Positions 38,901-47,782 of a DNA stretch of 64,000 nt are shown piece by piece. Within the stretch, counting starts at the first letter, position 1. Every line of letters begins with the position of its first letter. The stretch is taken from NCBI RefSeq assembly GCF_014203355.1, contig NZ_JACHIR010000001.1, positions 5,644,038-5,708,037 of the forward strand, read 5' to 3'. A program made the translations under genes and the position numbers. Under the pieces are notes generated by a model. It had not been told where the DNA came from and searched no databases. It was given only the letters and a program-made list of their open reading frames with translations. The stretch is from Kutzneria kofuensis (GTDB lineage Bacteria > Actinomycetota > Actinomycetes > Mycobacteriales > Pseudonocardiaceae).

Positions 38901-39197
38901 GCGACGATGCGCTGCGCCGAGGCGGCGACACTGCACGTGATGGCCGAGATTCAGTTGGCGTCAGGGGAGTCGGGCCCGGCCGCCGGCCGCGCCGAGGCCG
39001 CGGTGGCGCTGGCCGCGCGGACGGGCCAGCGTCTCGTCGAGGGCAGGGCGCTGCTCACAGCGGGTCGGGGACACCGGGCGCTGGGCGCGACCGGGGCGGC
39101 CAGGCGGGCATGGGAACGGGCGGCGCAGGTGCTCGGCGCACTCGGGGTGCCCGAGGCGGGGGCGGCCGTCGACCTGCTTCGTGGTGACGGAGCGTGA
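35973..39197 (+). CDS. AfsR/SARP-type regulator (wHTH-BTAD-NB-ARC-TPR)
   Basis: 1074 residues. Order: OmpR-type winged helix (FRLLGPVELVRDGEPVAV onwards), bacterial transcriptional activation domain (CRFDRLLAQAKT ... ERFWAQLMLALYRSDRQAEAL), a STAND ATPase with Walker A GPAGVGKT (about residues 297-304) and Walker B RVLLVLDNAVTP, and C-terminal TPRs. AfsR-like proteins activate secondary metabolism genes in response to phosphorylation or ATP. No biosynthetic cluster is in the window. The start could be ATG 35973 or 35979; no good ribosome site is visible, so the mRNA may be leaderless. Confidence 0.93.
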   Translation: MGMRFRLLGPVELVRDGEPVAVRAGKHRIVLATLLLHTGRTVGAQELIDNLWDEDPPDGARTTLRAYVMRLRQAIGVPDLITTVTDGYRVDVPPDDVDACRFDRLLAQAKTAKPGRAIDLLTEALALWRGPALADVPSTRLRQNEATALDERRLQAAELRTDAQLQLGRHQELITELRALTTANPLRERFWAQLMLALYRSDRQAEALTIYHQVRRLLADELAVEPSAELRELHQSILTSDPKLAPPAPSVSSQAPVFRMPAHGGEFVGRETELARVKALLAPAELDLAVPVVTLSGPAGVGKTALAVRAATDLRPRFPDGQLFVHLRGQAPAHPLTPAEVLPRLLRALGVAPSQIPADEDEQISLYRSQLAGKRVLLVLDNAVTPDQVRPLLPGEPGCAVLITSRNALRGLIVLQGASPLSLDVLAANDSCALLAGMLGERAVSAEPEAAAELATLCAHLPQALRIAAGTITNNIADYVRRLRKGSLLAALDIEGDEEAAVHATFDLAYESLPPAARQMLRLLGLTPILEFGVLAAAALAKLSSDEAEVLLDVLDRAHLVDQHQSGRFHLDDLVRRYAGRHAEADEGDQALTRLRDSYLHSAAVAVEVLGLAPPFDIGLPAPADGTPVCRTSDRDLAAAWLGDERATLVALVRDAADNGLPMGWRLAVVISRFLVTNRHSADAVATAQAARRLAAQLGDVFGEAAANYCLATAHADLGQTRPALDHLEQAVELFRETGSTAGEAAALSALAATHAELGVTERAAPNATDALSLARAAGATETEAKTLSRLGYIYFDLGHFDESVAFLEQALDCYRQIGSLPGEALVRNNLANSYRELGRYDDAIAQMTESLRIRRELGGEDEFDVLDTCAGVHLDMGRHDLARREAEESHALAVRAGARGATVNALNTLGALDLATGRPDAALKRHGEALQLSRGIGFGNGELQSQLGLARAKLALGELSPALVHARQALDIGDAATMRCAEAATLHVMAEIQLASGESGPAAGRAEAAVALAARTGQRLVEGRALLTAGRGHRALGATGAARRAWERAAQVLGALGVPEAGAAVDLLRGDGA

Positions 39198-39401
39198 AGA
39201 CGCGCGGTGCGGGTACCCGTTCCGAGGGACGGGCGACGCAGCGCCGTCTGGGCGAGAATAGGGAGCTCAGCCTTCGCGGGTCGCCATGGTTGGTCGCCTC
39301 CTCCGGGTACATCGGACGTACGGCCGACTACGCTGACGGCAGACACGTCGGGTGGTTGTCGATGCGGAGCGGTCGAACTAGAGGGGGTGTCGGGTTCCAT
39401 T

Positions 39402-40715
39402 ATGGCACTTCTCGGTATCGCGTTGCGCACAAGTCTCGCACGATTGCGTGACCTGAGCGTCGCGGTGCCGAACTGGGACATGTGGAAGCAGTCGCCCCGC
39501 TGGCTCACATTCGCGCTCGCGTGCGAGATCGCGGCGGTCGTGCTGCCGATTACCGACGCCACGCAGTTTCCGCAGCGCGGAATGGATTTGTGCTGGTTGG
39601 GCGTGCTGCTGGTGCTCGGCATCGGCCAAGCCGAGCTGTCCGCGCGGATCGAGCGGATGCGCCGCTGGATGTCCGGCGAGACGCACATCAACATGACCTC
39701 GGTCTGGTACCTGGCCGGCGCGGTGCTGCTGACCCCGGCGATGGTGTCGCTGCTCGCCGCGCTTCTGTATCTCCACCTGTGGATCCGGGTCTGGCGGCAC
39801 GTTCGCGCCCGGCCGCCGCACCGGGTCGCGGTGAGCACGGCGTGGGCGCTGCTGTCGTGTTTCGCCGCCTCGTCGGTGCTGCGCGTGACCGGTCTCGGCT
39901 CGCTGGACGCCGGCACGCCGTCCACCTGGCAGGCCGCGGCGATCGTGCTGACAGCCGCTCTGGTGTTCGAATTGGTCAACGCCTGCTTGGCCGCGACCGG
40001 TATTTTCCTGTACGGCCGGAAACGGTCGAGACAGGCGCTGTTCGGCACCTGGAGCGACAACGCACTCGAAACGGTAACGCTGTGTCTCGGTGGTCTGGCC
40101 GCCCTCGCATTGGTCTACCAACCCGTGCTCGTGCTCCTCGTGCTGCCGCCGTTGTTGATGTTGCACAGAAGTGTCCTCGTGAAGCAGTTGGAAGTCGCGG
40201 CGAGCACCGACGATAAAACGGGATTGCTCAATGCACTTGCATGGCATGATTCCGCACAACGTGAATACTCCAGAGCGATACGCGAGAATAGAACCTTCGG
40301 CGTACTGATGGTCGACCTCGACTACTTCAAACGGGTGAACGACACCTACGGGCACGTGGCCGGCGACGTGGTGCTCAGGGCGGTCGCCGACACCCTGCGC
40401 GGGCAGGTCCGCGACTACGACGTGGTCGGCCGCTTCGGCGGCGAGGAGTTCGCCATCCTGCTGCCCGGCACCTCCGAGCCGGGCTCGCTCACCGTCGGCG
40501 AGCGGATCCGCGGCGCCATCGCCGACCTGGTGGTCTCCGTCCCGCTGGACGGCACGGACGCCGAGGTCGACGGCCTGACCGTGTCCATCGGCATCGCCGT
40601 GCACCCGCGCGCCGGCGACACCCTGGAGAAGCTGCTGCTCGCCGCGGACACCGCGCTGTACCGGGCGAAAAGCGCTGGCCGCAACTGTGTCGTGAGCAGT
40701 ACACAGACACCGTGA
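39402..40715 (+). CDS. Membrane diguanylate cyclase (GGDEF)
   Basis: 437 residues from ATG 39402 (gaggggg at 39381-39387 as ribosome site). Around eight hydrophobic segments form an N-terminal membrane sensor (to about residue 255), then a GGDEF domain with active site GGEEF at residues 346-350 and an I-site RDYD (R337-D340) five residues upstream. It should make cyclic-di-GMP with product inhibition. Its stop overlaps the start of an MFS gene (GTGA), suggesting a functional link. Confidence 0.92.
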   Translation: MALLGIALRTSLARLRDLSVAVPNWDMWKQSPRWLTFALACEIAAVVLPITDATQFPQRGMDLCWLGVLLVLGIGQAELSARIERMRRWMSGETHINMTSVWYLAGAVLLTPAMVSLLAALLYLHLWIRVWRHVRARPPHRVAVSTAWALLSCFAASSVLRVTGLGSLDAGTPSTWQAAAIVLTAALVFELVNACLAATGIFLYGRKRSRQALFGTWSDNALETVTLCLGGLAALALVYQPVLVLLVLPPLLMLHRSVLVKQLEVAASTDDKTGLLNALAWHDSAQREYSRAIRENRTFGVLMVDLDYFKRVNDTYGHVAGDVVLRAVADTLRGQVRDYDVVGRFGGEEFAILLPGTSEPGSLTVGERIRGAIADLVVSVPLDGTDAEVDGLTVSIGIAVHPRAGDTLEKLLLAADTALYRAKSAGRNCVVSSTQTP

Positions 40716-41884
40716 GGGCGTACTACACGGCGGCCACGCTGGCCCGCCTCGGCGACGAGATGGTCGGCACCGCCCTCGCGGTCTACCTGCTCACCCGCGG
40801 CATCGACCCCGCGCTGACCGGTATCACGCTCTCCGCCTACGCACTGCCGTCCATGCTCACCGGTCCGCTGCTCGGGTCCTGGTTGGACGGCACCCGCTAC
40901 CGCCGGGCCGCGTTGGCGTCCAACCAGTTCGCGCTCGCGGCCGCCATGGTCGGCATCGTCGTCACGCCGGGTTGGGCCGCGCCGCCGCTGGCCGCCCTGG
41001 CGGGCCTGGCGCTGCCGATGACCAGTGCGGGCTTCTCCGCGATGGTGCCGGGGCTCGCCGGCCCGGCCCGGTTGACCCGGGCGAATTCCCTGGACTCGCT
41101 GTCGTTCAGCGCGGCGGCCATGGCCGGGCCCGCGGTTGCCGGCCTGCTGGCCAAGCTGATCACGCCGACGGGGTCGGTGCTGGCCATCGCGGCCGCCGCC
41201 ATCGGCAGCGTCGTCGCGCTGGCGTTCATCGCGCCGGTGCCACCCAGCCCGCACGGCCGTCAGCCGGTGTTGACCGGGCTGCGGCACATGGTCCGCACGC
41301 CGAAGCTGCGCGCCGTCACGCTGGCGACCGTTCTCGGCTGGGGCGCGATGGGGCTGCTGATCGTGCCGCTGACCGAACGCACCGACCAGCTGGGCGTCGG
41401 CGAGGACTCGTCCGGCTTTGTCCTCACTGCCGTCGAAATCGGCTGTGTCATCACAAATGTCGCGTTGATCCGGCTCCAGGGGCGGTGGTGGACCGTGCTG
41501 GTCTCGCTGGCCGGCTACGGCGTCGCGCTGTCTACCTGGTCGCTCGCCGGCACGTTCCCGGTGTTGCTGGCGCTGGCCCTGGTCGCCGGCCTGGCCCTCG
41601 GCCCGCAGTTCCCGGCGCTGCTGGCCGCGCGCCAGCGGTACAGTCCGCCGGAGCTGCTCAGCCAGGTCGGCGCGACCGGCGCCAGCCTGAAGATCGGCGC
41701 CTACGCGCTCGGTGCCGCGTTGGTCGGCCCGCTGCGGACGGTGCTCAGCCCGGTCGGCGTGATCGCCGTGGTCGGCGTCATGCAGGTCGTGGCCGCCGCG
41801 CTGGGCTGGGTGGTCAGCCGACCGTCTCGGCGAGCACCGGAGCCCGGTGCCGTAGCGACAGCAGACCGCCGACGATCAGCGTGA
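40712..41884 (+). CDS. MFS transporter
   Basis: 390 residues, about twelve hydrophobic helices, with the loop 2-3 motif SWLDGTRYRRAAL resembling the MFS GxLaDrxGrr motif. Substrate unknown; the family includes drug and sugar exporters. GTG 40712 overlaps the diguanylate cyclase stop by four bases. Its 3' end overlaps the convergent symporter gene by 71 bases. Confidence 0.85.
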   Translation: MRAYYTAATLARLGDEMVGTALAVYLLTRGIDPALTGITLSAYALPSMLTGPLLGSWLDGTRYRRAALASNQFALAAAMVGIVVTPGWAAPPLAALAGLALPMTSAGFSAMVPGLAGPARLTRANSLDSLSFSAAAMAGPAVAGLLAKLITPTGSVLAIAAAAIGSVVALAFIAPVPPSPHGRQPVLTGLRHMVRTPKLRAVTLATVLGWGAMGLLIVPLTERTDQLGVGEDSSGFVLTAVEIGCVITNVALIRLQGRWWTVLVSLAGYGVALSTWSLAGTFPVLLALALVAGLALGPQFPALLAARQRYSPPELLSQVGATGASLKIGAYALGAALVGPLRTVLSPVGVIAVVGVMQVVAAALGWVVSRPSRRAPEPGAVATADRRRSA

Positions 41885-43301
41885 TGATCATGCCGGTCAG
41901 CGTGTACCAGGGGAAGGCCAGCCCGACCGACTTGCCGCTGACGGAGAACTTCAGCGACACGATGACCGCCATGGCCGCGACGGTGACCAGGAAGGCCACC
42001 ACCGCGTCGGCCTGGCTGGCCCGCTTGACCAGCAGCCCGAGCGCGAACGAGCCGAGCAGCGCGCCGTAGGTGTAGCCGGTGATGCCCAGCCCGAGCTCGA
42101 TGACCGGGCCCTTCGTGCTGGAGAACATCGAGCCGAACACCACGAACACCGCCGCCCACACCAGTGTCCAGACCCGCCCGTGCCGCAGCGCGGAGTCGTC
42201 CGGCAGCGGCTGTTTCCGGAACCTCAGGTACAGGTCGCTGACCGTCGACGTGGACAGCGCGTTCAGCGCGGACGCCAGCGCGCCCATGGTGGAGGCCAGG
42301 ATGCCGGCGATCAGCAGGCCGGCCACGCCGACCGGCAGGTCCTCGACGATGAACTTGGAGAAGAAGCCGTCGGTGTTGGTCAGCCCCAGGGAGGCCGGTG
42401 TCGCGCCGCGGTACAGCACCCACAGACCGGCGCCGACGAGCAGGAACAGTCCGAACTGGATGAACACGATGATGCCGCTGCCGATCAGCGCCTTCTGCCC
42501 GTCGCGGAGGCTGCGGGTGGCCAGCAGTCGTTGCACGATCAGCTGATCCGTGCCGTGCGAGGCCATCGCGAACACCGCGCCGCCGACGATCGCCGTCACG
42601 AACGCGTACTGGCTGAACAGCGGGTTCGACGTGAAGTCGAAGAACTGGAGGCGGTTCCCGGCCGCGGCGATCGACAACCAGTTGCCGGGCAGGCGGCTGG
42701 CCAGCACGCCGACCGCCACCAACGCACCGCCGAGGTAGAGCGCCAGCTGCACCACGTCCACCCAGACCACGGACCGCACGCCGCCGACGTACGTGTAGAT
42801 CACGGTGAGCACGGTCAGACCCAGCACGATGTGCCAGTAGGCAGTGTGAATCCCGTAACTGGCCAGGATTGCCTGGATCGGGATCGCGCCGGCGAACAGC
42901 CGCACGCCTTCCGCCAGCAGCCGCGTCACGACGAACGCCAGCGACGCGACGCCCTGCGCCGCGTTGCCGAAGCGCTCGCCCAGGAACGCGTACGCGGTGA
43001 CCAGATTTCCCTTGAAGTAGCGGGGAAGCAGGATCAGCGACACCAGGATGCGGCCGATGATGTAGCCCAGCGCCAGCTGCAGGTAGGTGAAACCGGTGCC
43101 CCACACCAGGCCCGGCGTGCTGATCACCGTCAGCGTCGAGGTCTCGGTCGCCACCACCGACAGGCACACCGCCCACCACGGCAGGTTCCGGCCGCCGACG
43201 AAGTAGTCCGCGCCGGTGCGCTGCTTGCCGCGCAGCAGCAGGCCGATGACCGGCATGGCGAGCAGGTACAGCACGATGATGACCAGGTCAGCCGGATGCA
43301 T
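41814..43301 (-). CDS. Sodium:solute symporter (SSS family)
   Basis: 495 residues with about thirteen membrane helices. SSS features: GKQRTGADYFVGGRNLPWWA near the N terminus, ETSTLTVISTPGLVWGTGF and AMASHGTDQLIVQRLLATRS. Its ATG 43301 lies 14 bases inside the end of anmK, so both are one unit. In this context the substrate may be an amino sugar such as anhydro-MurNAc, which is an inference from context only. Confidence 0.9.
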   Translation of the reverse strand: MHPADLVIIVLYLLAMPVIGLLLRGKQRTGADYFVGGRNLPWWAVCLSVVATETSTLTVISTPGLVWGTGFTYLQLALGYIIGRILVSLILLPRYFKGNLVTAYAFLGERFGNAAQGVASLAFVVTRLLAEGVRLFAGAIPIQAILASYGIHTAYWHIVLGLTVLTVIYTYVGGVRSVVWVDVVQLALYLGGALVAVGVLASRLPGNWLSIAAAGNRLQFFDFTSNPLFSQYAFVTAIVGGAVFAMASHGTDQLIVQRLLATRSLRDGQKALIGSGIIVFIQFGLFLLVGAGLWVLYRGATPASLGLTNTDGFFSKFIVEDLPVGVAGLLIAGILASTMGALASALNALSTSTVSDLYLRFRKQPLPDDSALRHGRVWTLVWAAVFVVFGSMFSSTKGPVIELGLGITGYTYGALLGSFALGLLVKRASQADAVVAFLVTVAAMAVIVSLKFSVSGKSVGLAFPWYTLTGMIITLIVGGLLSLRHRAPVLAETVG

Positions 43302-44424
43302 CGGGCGCCTCCACTACACGCAGCTTCGACACGGGAACCTCGGGCGGTGGCGGCGGGCGCAGCGGCCCGCGGCCGGGTGTCACGGAGCCGAGCAGGCAGC
43401 CGTTGGCCGGCACGCCCTGCCAGGTCAGGAAGCCGAGCAGCGCCGTCAGGTAGCCCTCCTTGGCGTCGCTCGGCAGGCCGAAGTCGTCGCTCACACACAG
43501 TTCCGCCGGCGCGAGGCGGCTGGCGAGGGCCCGCATCAGCGTCGGATTGCGCACGCCGCCGCCGGAGGCGACGACCACGTCCGCGCCGTGCTTGCGGCAC
43601 GCGTCGGCGACCGTGATCGCGGTCAGCTCGACCAGCGTGGCCATCACGTCCTCGACGGCCCGGTGCTCGGTGCCGTCGAGGTAGCCGACGTGGAACAGCT
43701 CCTTGCCGGTCGACTTCGGCGCCGGCCGCGCGTAGTACGGCTCTCGCAGCAGGAGCTTCAGCAGGTCTTCTTGCACGGTCCCGCCGGCGGCCAGCTCGCC
43801 GTCCTCGTCCCGCTGGAGGCCGACCCGGCGGGCGACAAGATCCAGCAGCGCGTTGCCCGGACCGGTGTCGTACGCGATCGGCTCGCGGCCCGGCGCGACC
43901 ACGGTGACGTTGGCGATGCCGCCGATGTTCAGGGCGACCCAGGTGCGGTCGTCACGGCCGCCGAGCCAGAGCGCGTCGAGGATCGCGGCCAGCGGCGCAC
44001 CATGACCGCCGCGGGCGACGTCACGGGCCCGGATGTCGGCGACCGTCGGCAGCCCCGTCGCCTCGGCGATCCACGCCGGCTGGCCGAGCTGCAGCGTGCC
44101 GAGGCAGCGGTCGCCGTCGACCCAGTGATAGATGGTCTGGCCGAGCGAGGCGACAAGGTCCAGGTCCGGGTAGCGGGCAAGCGCTTGCGATGCGGCGTCC
44201 GCGAAGGCCTGCCCGACCCAGGTGTCCAGCTGACACATCTTCGCGGCGGTGCAGTCACGCGGCGGCAGCGCGGCGAGCAGGTCGGCGTGCACGTGTTCGG
44301 GATAGGGGACGGCGTCGGCGTGCAGCGGCGTCAGCTCGACGGTGTCATCGGCCAGGCGCAGATCGGCCACGGCCACGTCGATGCCGTCCATCGACGTGCC
44401 GGAAATCAGGCCGAGCACCTTCAT
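43288..44424 (-). CDS. anmK: Anhydro-N-acetylmuramic acid kinase
   Basis: 378 residues. The sugar-kinase/Hsp70-fold start MKVLGLISGTSMDGIDVAV is diagnostic; further motifs are SLGQTIYHW, GGIANVTV, DTGPGNALLD and VVASGGGVRNP. It phosphorylates 1,6-anhydro-MurNAc to MurNAc-6-P for peptidoglycan recycling. ATG 44424 is the start. It overlaps the symporter gene and is divergent from ftsY, 70 bases apart. Confidence 0.96.
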   Translation of the reverse strand: MKVLGLISGTSMDGIDVAVADLRLADDTVELTPLHADAVPYPEHVHADLLAALPPRDCTAAKMCQLDTWVGQAFADAASQALARYPDLDLVASLGQTIYHWVDGDRCLGTLQLGQPAWIAEATGLPTVADIRARDVARGGHGAPLAAILDALWLGGRDDRTWVALNIGGIANVTVVAPGREPIAYDTGPGNALLDLVARRVGLQRDEDGELAAGGTVQEDLLKLLLREPYYARPAPKSTGKELFHVGYLDGTEHRAVEDVMATLVELTAITVADACRKHGADVVVASGGGVRNPTLMRALASRLAPAELCVSDDFGLPSDAKEGYLTALLGFLTWQGVPANGCLLGSVTPGRGPLRPPPPPEVPVSKLRVVEAPDASG

Positions 44425-44494
44425 GCACGTTTCTTACCAAATCGAGCGCCGATGCGTTAGATGTTGACAAGGGTCGGGATGCGAGGATGGGACG

Positions 44495-45814
44495 GTGTTG
44501 GACTCCACCTCGCTGCTCGTGATCGGCATCGTCGTCCTGGCGGTGCTGCTCGTCGCCCTGGTGGTCGGGCTGGTGCTCGCCCGGCGCCGCCGGATCAGCA
44601 TGTCGAAGAAGGAGGAGCTGGAGAAGCCCCGGACCGGCTACCAGGCCGGTGGCGGCTTCAACCTGTCCACAGGCGGTGGCACGGCCACCGCCGAACCCGT
44701 CGAACATCCGGTCGCCGACCGCACCGAGGTCGACGGCCAGCCCGGCGTCGGCGACGACGCCGCCGTGCCCCGTGACTCCGAGCGCCGCACGCTCGTCGAC
44801 GTCGACCTGCCCGAACCCGTTGTCGAACCGGCGCCCGTGGCGGAGCCGGAACCCGTCGTCGAGGCCGAACCCGAGCCCGAGCTCGACGAGATCGCGCCGA
44901 CCGAGGGTCGGATGCAGCGGCTGCGCGGCCGGCTGGCCCGCTCGCAGACGATGTTCGGCAAGAGCCTGCTCGGCCTGCTCGGCGCCGGCGACCTCGACGA
45001 GGACTCGTGGGAGTCGATCGAGGACCAGCTGCTGATGGCCGACCTGGGCGCGGCCACCGCCGCGGAGATCGTCGGCTCGCTGCGGACGAAGATCGTGTCG
45101 CAGGGCGTGCGCGACGCCGACCACGCGCGGGCGCTGCTGCGTGAGGTGCTGATCGAGGCGCTGCACCCCGACATGGAACGGTCCGTGCGGGCGCTGCCCA
45201 ACGACGGCCGGCCGGCCGTGCTGCTGGTCGTCGGCGTCAACGGCACCGGCAAGACCACCACCACCGGCAAGCTCGCCCGCGTGCTCGTCGCCGACGGCCG
45301 GACCGTGCTGCTCGGCGCCGCCGACACCTTCCGTGCCGCCGCGGCCGAGCAGTTGGCCACCTGGGGTTCCCGCGTCGGCGCCGAGATCGTGCGCGGTCGC
45401 GAGGGCGCCGACCCCGCCGCCGTCGCGTTCGACGCCGTCAAGCAGGGCGTGGACTCGAAGGTCGACGCCGTGCTGGTGGACACCGCCGGCCGGCTGCACA
45501 CCAAGACCGGCCTGATGGACGAGCTGGGCAAGGTCAAGCGGGTGGTGGAGAAGCAGGCCCTCGTCGACGAGGTGCTGCTCGTGCTGGACGCCACCACCGG
45601 CCAGAACGGCCTCACCCAGGCCCGGGTGTTCGGCGAGGTCGTCGACGTGACGGGTGTCGTGCTGACCAAGCTCGACGGCACCGCCAAGGGCGGCATCGTG
45701 TTCCAGGTGCAGCGGGAACTCGGCGTCCCGGTCAAGCTCGTCGGCCTCGGCGAGGGCCCCGACGACCTGGCCCCGTTCGAGCCGGCCGCCTTCGTCGACG
45801 CCCTGCTCGGCTGA
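44495..45814 (+). CDS. ftsY: Signal recognition particle receptor FtsY
   Basis: 439 residues. N-terminal membrane helix (LLVIGIVVLAVLLVALVVGL), as in actinobacterial FtsY, an acidic Glu/Pro/Val-rich A domain, then the NG GTPase with G1 GVNGTGKT at residues 247-254, DTAGRLHTK and TKLDGTAKGG. It receives ribosome-SRP complexes at the membrane; Ffh is encoded 12 kb downstream. The start is GTG 44495. A strong hairpin follows. Confidence 0.97.
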   Translation: MLDSTSLLVIGIVVLAVLLVALVVGLVLARRRRISMSKKEELEKPRTGYQAGGGFNLSTGGGTATAEPVEHPVADRTEVDGQPGVGDDAAVPRDSERRTLVDVDLPEPVVEPAPVAEPEPVVEAEPEPELDEIAPTEGRMQRLRGRLARSQTMFGKSLLGLLGAGDLDEDSWESIEDQLLMADLGAATAAEIVGSLRTKIVSQGVRDADHARALLREVLIEALHPDMERSVRALPNDGRPAVLLVVGVNGTGKTTTTGKLARVLVADGRTVLLGAADTFRAAAAEQLATWGSRVGAEIVRGREGADPAAVAFDAVKQGVDSKVDAVLVDTAGRLHTKTGLMDELGKVKRVVEKQALVDEVLLVLDATTGQNGLTQARVFGEVVDVTGVVLTKLDGTAKGGIVFQVQRELGVPVKLVGLGEGPDDLAPFEPAAFVDALLG

Positions 45815-45837
45815 CCGGACTTCCCGTTTTGCCGTTC

Positions 45838-45882
45838 GGAACGGACCGTTCCTCTACTCGGAGTTTGGGAATGGTCCGTTCC
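45838..45882 (+). terminator. Long terminator hairpin after ftsY
   Basis: 15-bp stem with one G-T pair: ggaacggaccgttcc (45838-45852) with ggaatggtccgttcc (45868-45882), loop containing a further short palindrome (actcggagt). The first arm is itself a palindrome. It belongs to the same sequence family as the hairpins after rnc and glnD. Confidence 0.75.
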
Positions 45883-46024
45883 CAGCTTCGGGGCGGGCGC
45901 GTTTCGGGCCGGTGACGGGGCGTGGGCGGGTCTTGACACACCGTCGGGGTGCAACGTTGGATTCTCCCCAAACCTGGACGTCGGGTTCCGTATCGTGGAA
46001 TGAGCCGGGCCGCGGGGAGGCTCC

Positions 46025-46219
46025 ATGCGACTGCGCCACCTGCTGGGCGTGCTGCCGGTGCTGGGGATGCTCGGCGGCGCCTGGTTCGCCGACCGGACCG
46101 AGCCGTACGTGCTCGGCCTGCCGTTCATCCTGTTCTGGATGCTCGCCTGGGTCGTGCTGACCTCCGTCATCCTGGCCGTGATCTACAAGCTCGACCCGGC
46201 GAACCGGAGCGGCGAGTGA
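46025..46219 (+). CDS. DUF3311 small membrane protein
   Basis: 64 residues with two membrane helices (VLPVLGMLGGAWFA, LPFILFWMLAWVVLTSVILAVIY) and a short charged C terminus. DUF3311 proteins are encoded directly ahead of SSS symporters and are presumed small subunits. ATG 46025; its stop overlaps the symporter GTG (GTGA). Confidence 0.85.
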   Translation: MRLRHLLGVLPVLGMLGGAWFADRTEPYVLGLPFILFWMLAWVVLTSVILAVIYKLDPANRSGE

Positions 46220-47694
46220 CCGCGCTGCTGGTGGTCGCGGCCACCGTGCTGGTCGCGGTCGTGCTGGCGGTGCGCGCCCGTCGCGGCCGGGACATGAACC
46301 TGGAGCAGTGGAGCGTCGGCGGTCGCGGCTTCGGCTCGATCTTCGTGTTCCTGCTGATGGCCGGCGAGATCTACACGACCTTCACCTTCCTCGGCGGCTC
46401 CGGCTGGGCCTACGGCAAGGGCGGCCCCGCCTTCTACATCCTCTGCTACGGCTCGTTGGCGTTTGTCATGTCGTACTGGCTGCTGCCGGCGCTGTGGCGG
46501 TACGCCAAGCGCAAGGAACTGCTGTCCCAGGCCGACTTCTTCACCGCCAAGTTCGACAGCCCGGCGCTGGGCGTGCTGGTGTCGCTGGTCGGCGTGGTGG
46601 CGCTGGTGCCGTACCTGGTGCTGCAGCTCAAGGGCCTGGGCATCATCGTCTCCGAGACCTCCGGCGGCCGGATCCCGTACGCGGTCTCGATCATCGCCGG
46701 CACGGTGGTGCTCGCGGCGTACGTGACGATCTCCGGCGTGCGGGGGTCGGCGTGGACGGCGGCGCTCAAGGACGTGATGATCCTGGTGGTCGTCGTGTTC
46801 CTGGGGATCTATCTGCCGCTGCACTACTTCGGCGGCTTCGGGGCGATGTTCCACGCGATCGACGCCGCCAAGCCGGGCTTCCTCACACTGCCGGCCAAGG
46901 GCATGAGCCCCAGTTGGTTCGTGTCCACGGTGTTGCTGTCGGCCTTCGGCTTCTACATGTGGCCGCATTCCTTCAGCGCCGTCTACACCGCCCGCGACGA
47001 GCGGGTGTTCCGCCGCAACGCGGTCGTGCTGCCGCTGTACCAGCTGATCCTGCTGTTCGTGTTCTTCGCCGGCTTCGCCGCCGTGCTGGTGGTGCCCGGC
47101 CTGAAGGGCAGCGACGGCGACCTGTCGCTGCTGCGGATCACCACCAAGACGTTCGACCCGTGGTTCGTGGGCGTCGTCGGCGGCGCCGGCGTGCTGACCG
47201 CCTTGGTGCCGGGCTCGCTGATCCTGATGACGGCGGCGACGATGCTGGCCAAGAACGTCTACCGGGTGGCCCGGCCGGCGACCTCCGACCGGCAGGTCGG
47301 TGTGCTGGCCAAGATCCTCGTGCCGGTCGTCGCCGTGGTCGCGCTGTACTTCACGTTCAACGGCGGCGACACCATCGTCTCGCTGCTGCTGATGGGCTAT
47401 TCGCTGGTTACGCAGCTGTTCCCGGCGATGGTGCTCAGCCTGTGCCGCCGCCGTGTGGTCAACACGGTCGGCGCGGCCGCGGGCATCGTGGTCGGCGTGG
47501 CGATCGTCGCGGCGTTCACCGTCAGTGGGGCGACGCTGGCGGGGCTGGCGCCGTGGCTGCCGCAGCCGCTCAAGGACCTGAACACCGGCGTTGTCGCCCT
47601 GGTCGCGAACGTGCTGGTGCTCGGCGTCGTCACGATGATCACCCGTCGCCACCGTGCGGTGCGAGGTGCTCCGACCGAGTCGGTCACGGCCTGA
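46216..47694 (+). CDS. Sodium:solute symporter (SSS family) with DUF3311 partner
   Basis: 492 residues with about thirteen membrane helices, typical SSS: DMNLEQWSVGGRGFGS, GEIYTTFTFLGGSGWAYGKG and SGVRGSAWTAALKD. DUF3311-SSS pairs in actinobacteria are thought to import carboxylates or related metabolites; the substrate is not determined. It starts at GTG 46216 inside the DUF3311 stop, which gives a coupled pair. Confidence 0.88.
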   Translation: MTALLVVAATVLVAVVLAVRARRGRDMNLEQWSVGGRGFGSIFVFLLMAGEIYTTFTFLGGSGWAYGKGGPAFYILCYGSLAFVMSYWLLPALWRYAKRKELLSQADFFTAKFDSPALGVLVSLVGVVALVPYLVLQLKGLGIIVSETSGGRIPYAVSIIAGTVVLAAYVTISGVRGSAWTAALKDVMILVVVVFLGIYLPLHYFGGFGAMFHAIDAAKPGFLTLPAKGMSPSWFVSTVLLSAFGFYMWPHSFSAVYTARDERVFRRNAVVLPLYQLILLFVFFAGFAAVLVVPGLKGSDGDLSLLRITTKTFDPWFVGVVGGAGVLTALVPGSLILMTAATMLAKNVYRVARPATSDRQVGVLAKILVPVVAVVALYFTFNGGDTIVSLLLMGYSLVTQLFPAMVLSLCRRRVVNTVGAAAGIVVGVAIVAAFTVSGATLAGLAPWLPQPLKDLNTGVVALVANVLVLGVVTMITRRHRAVRGAPTESVTA

Positions 47695-47782
47695 GACCGC
47701 CACTGGATCGGGCGACGCACAGCATGCCACCCGTTGACGGAACGTCACCGAAATCGGACGGGTAGCGCGGCGGAAATGCCCT

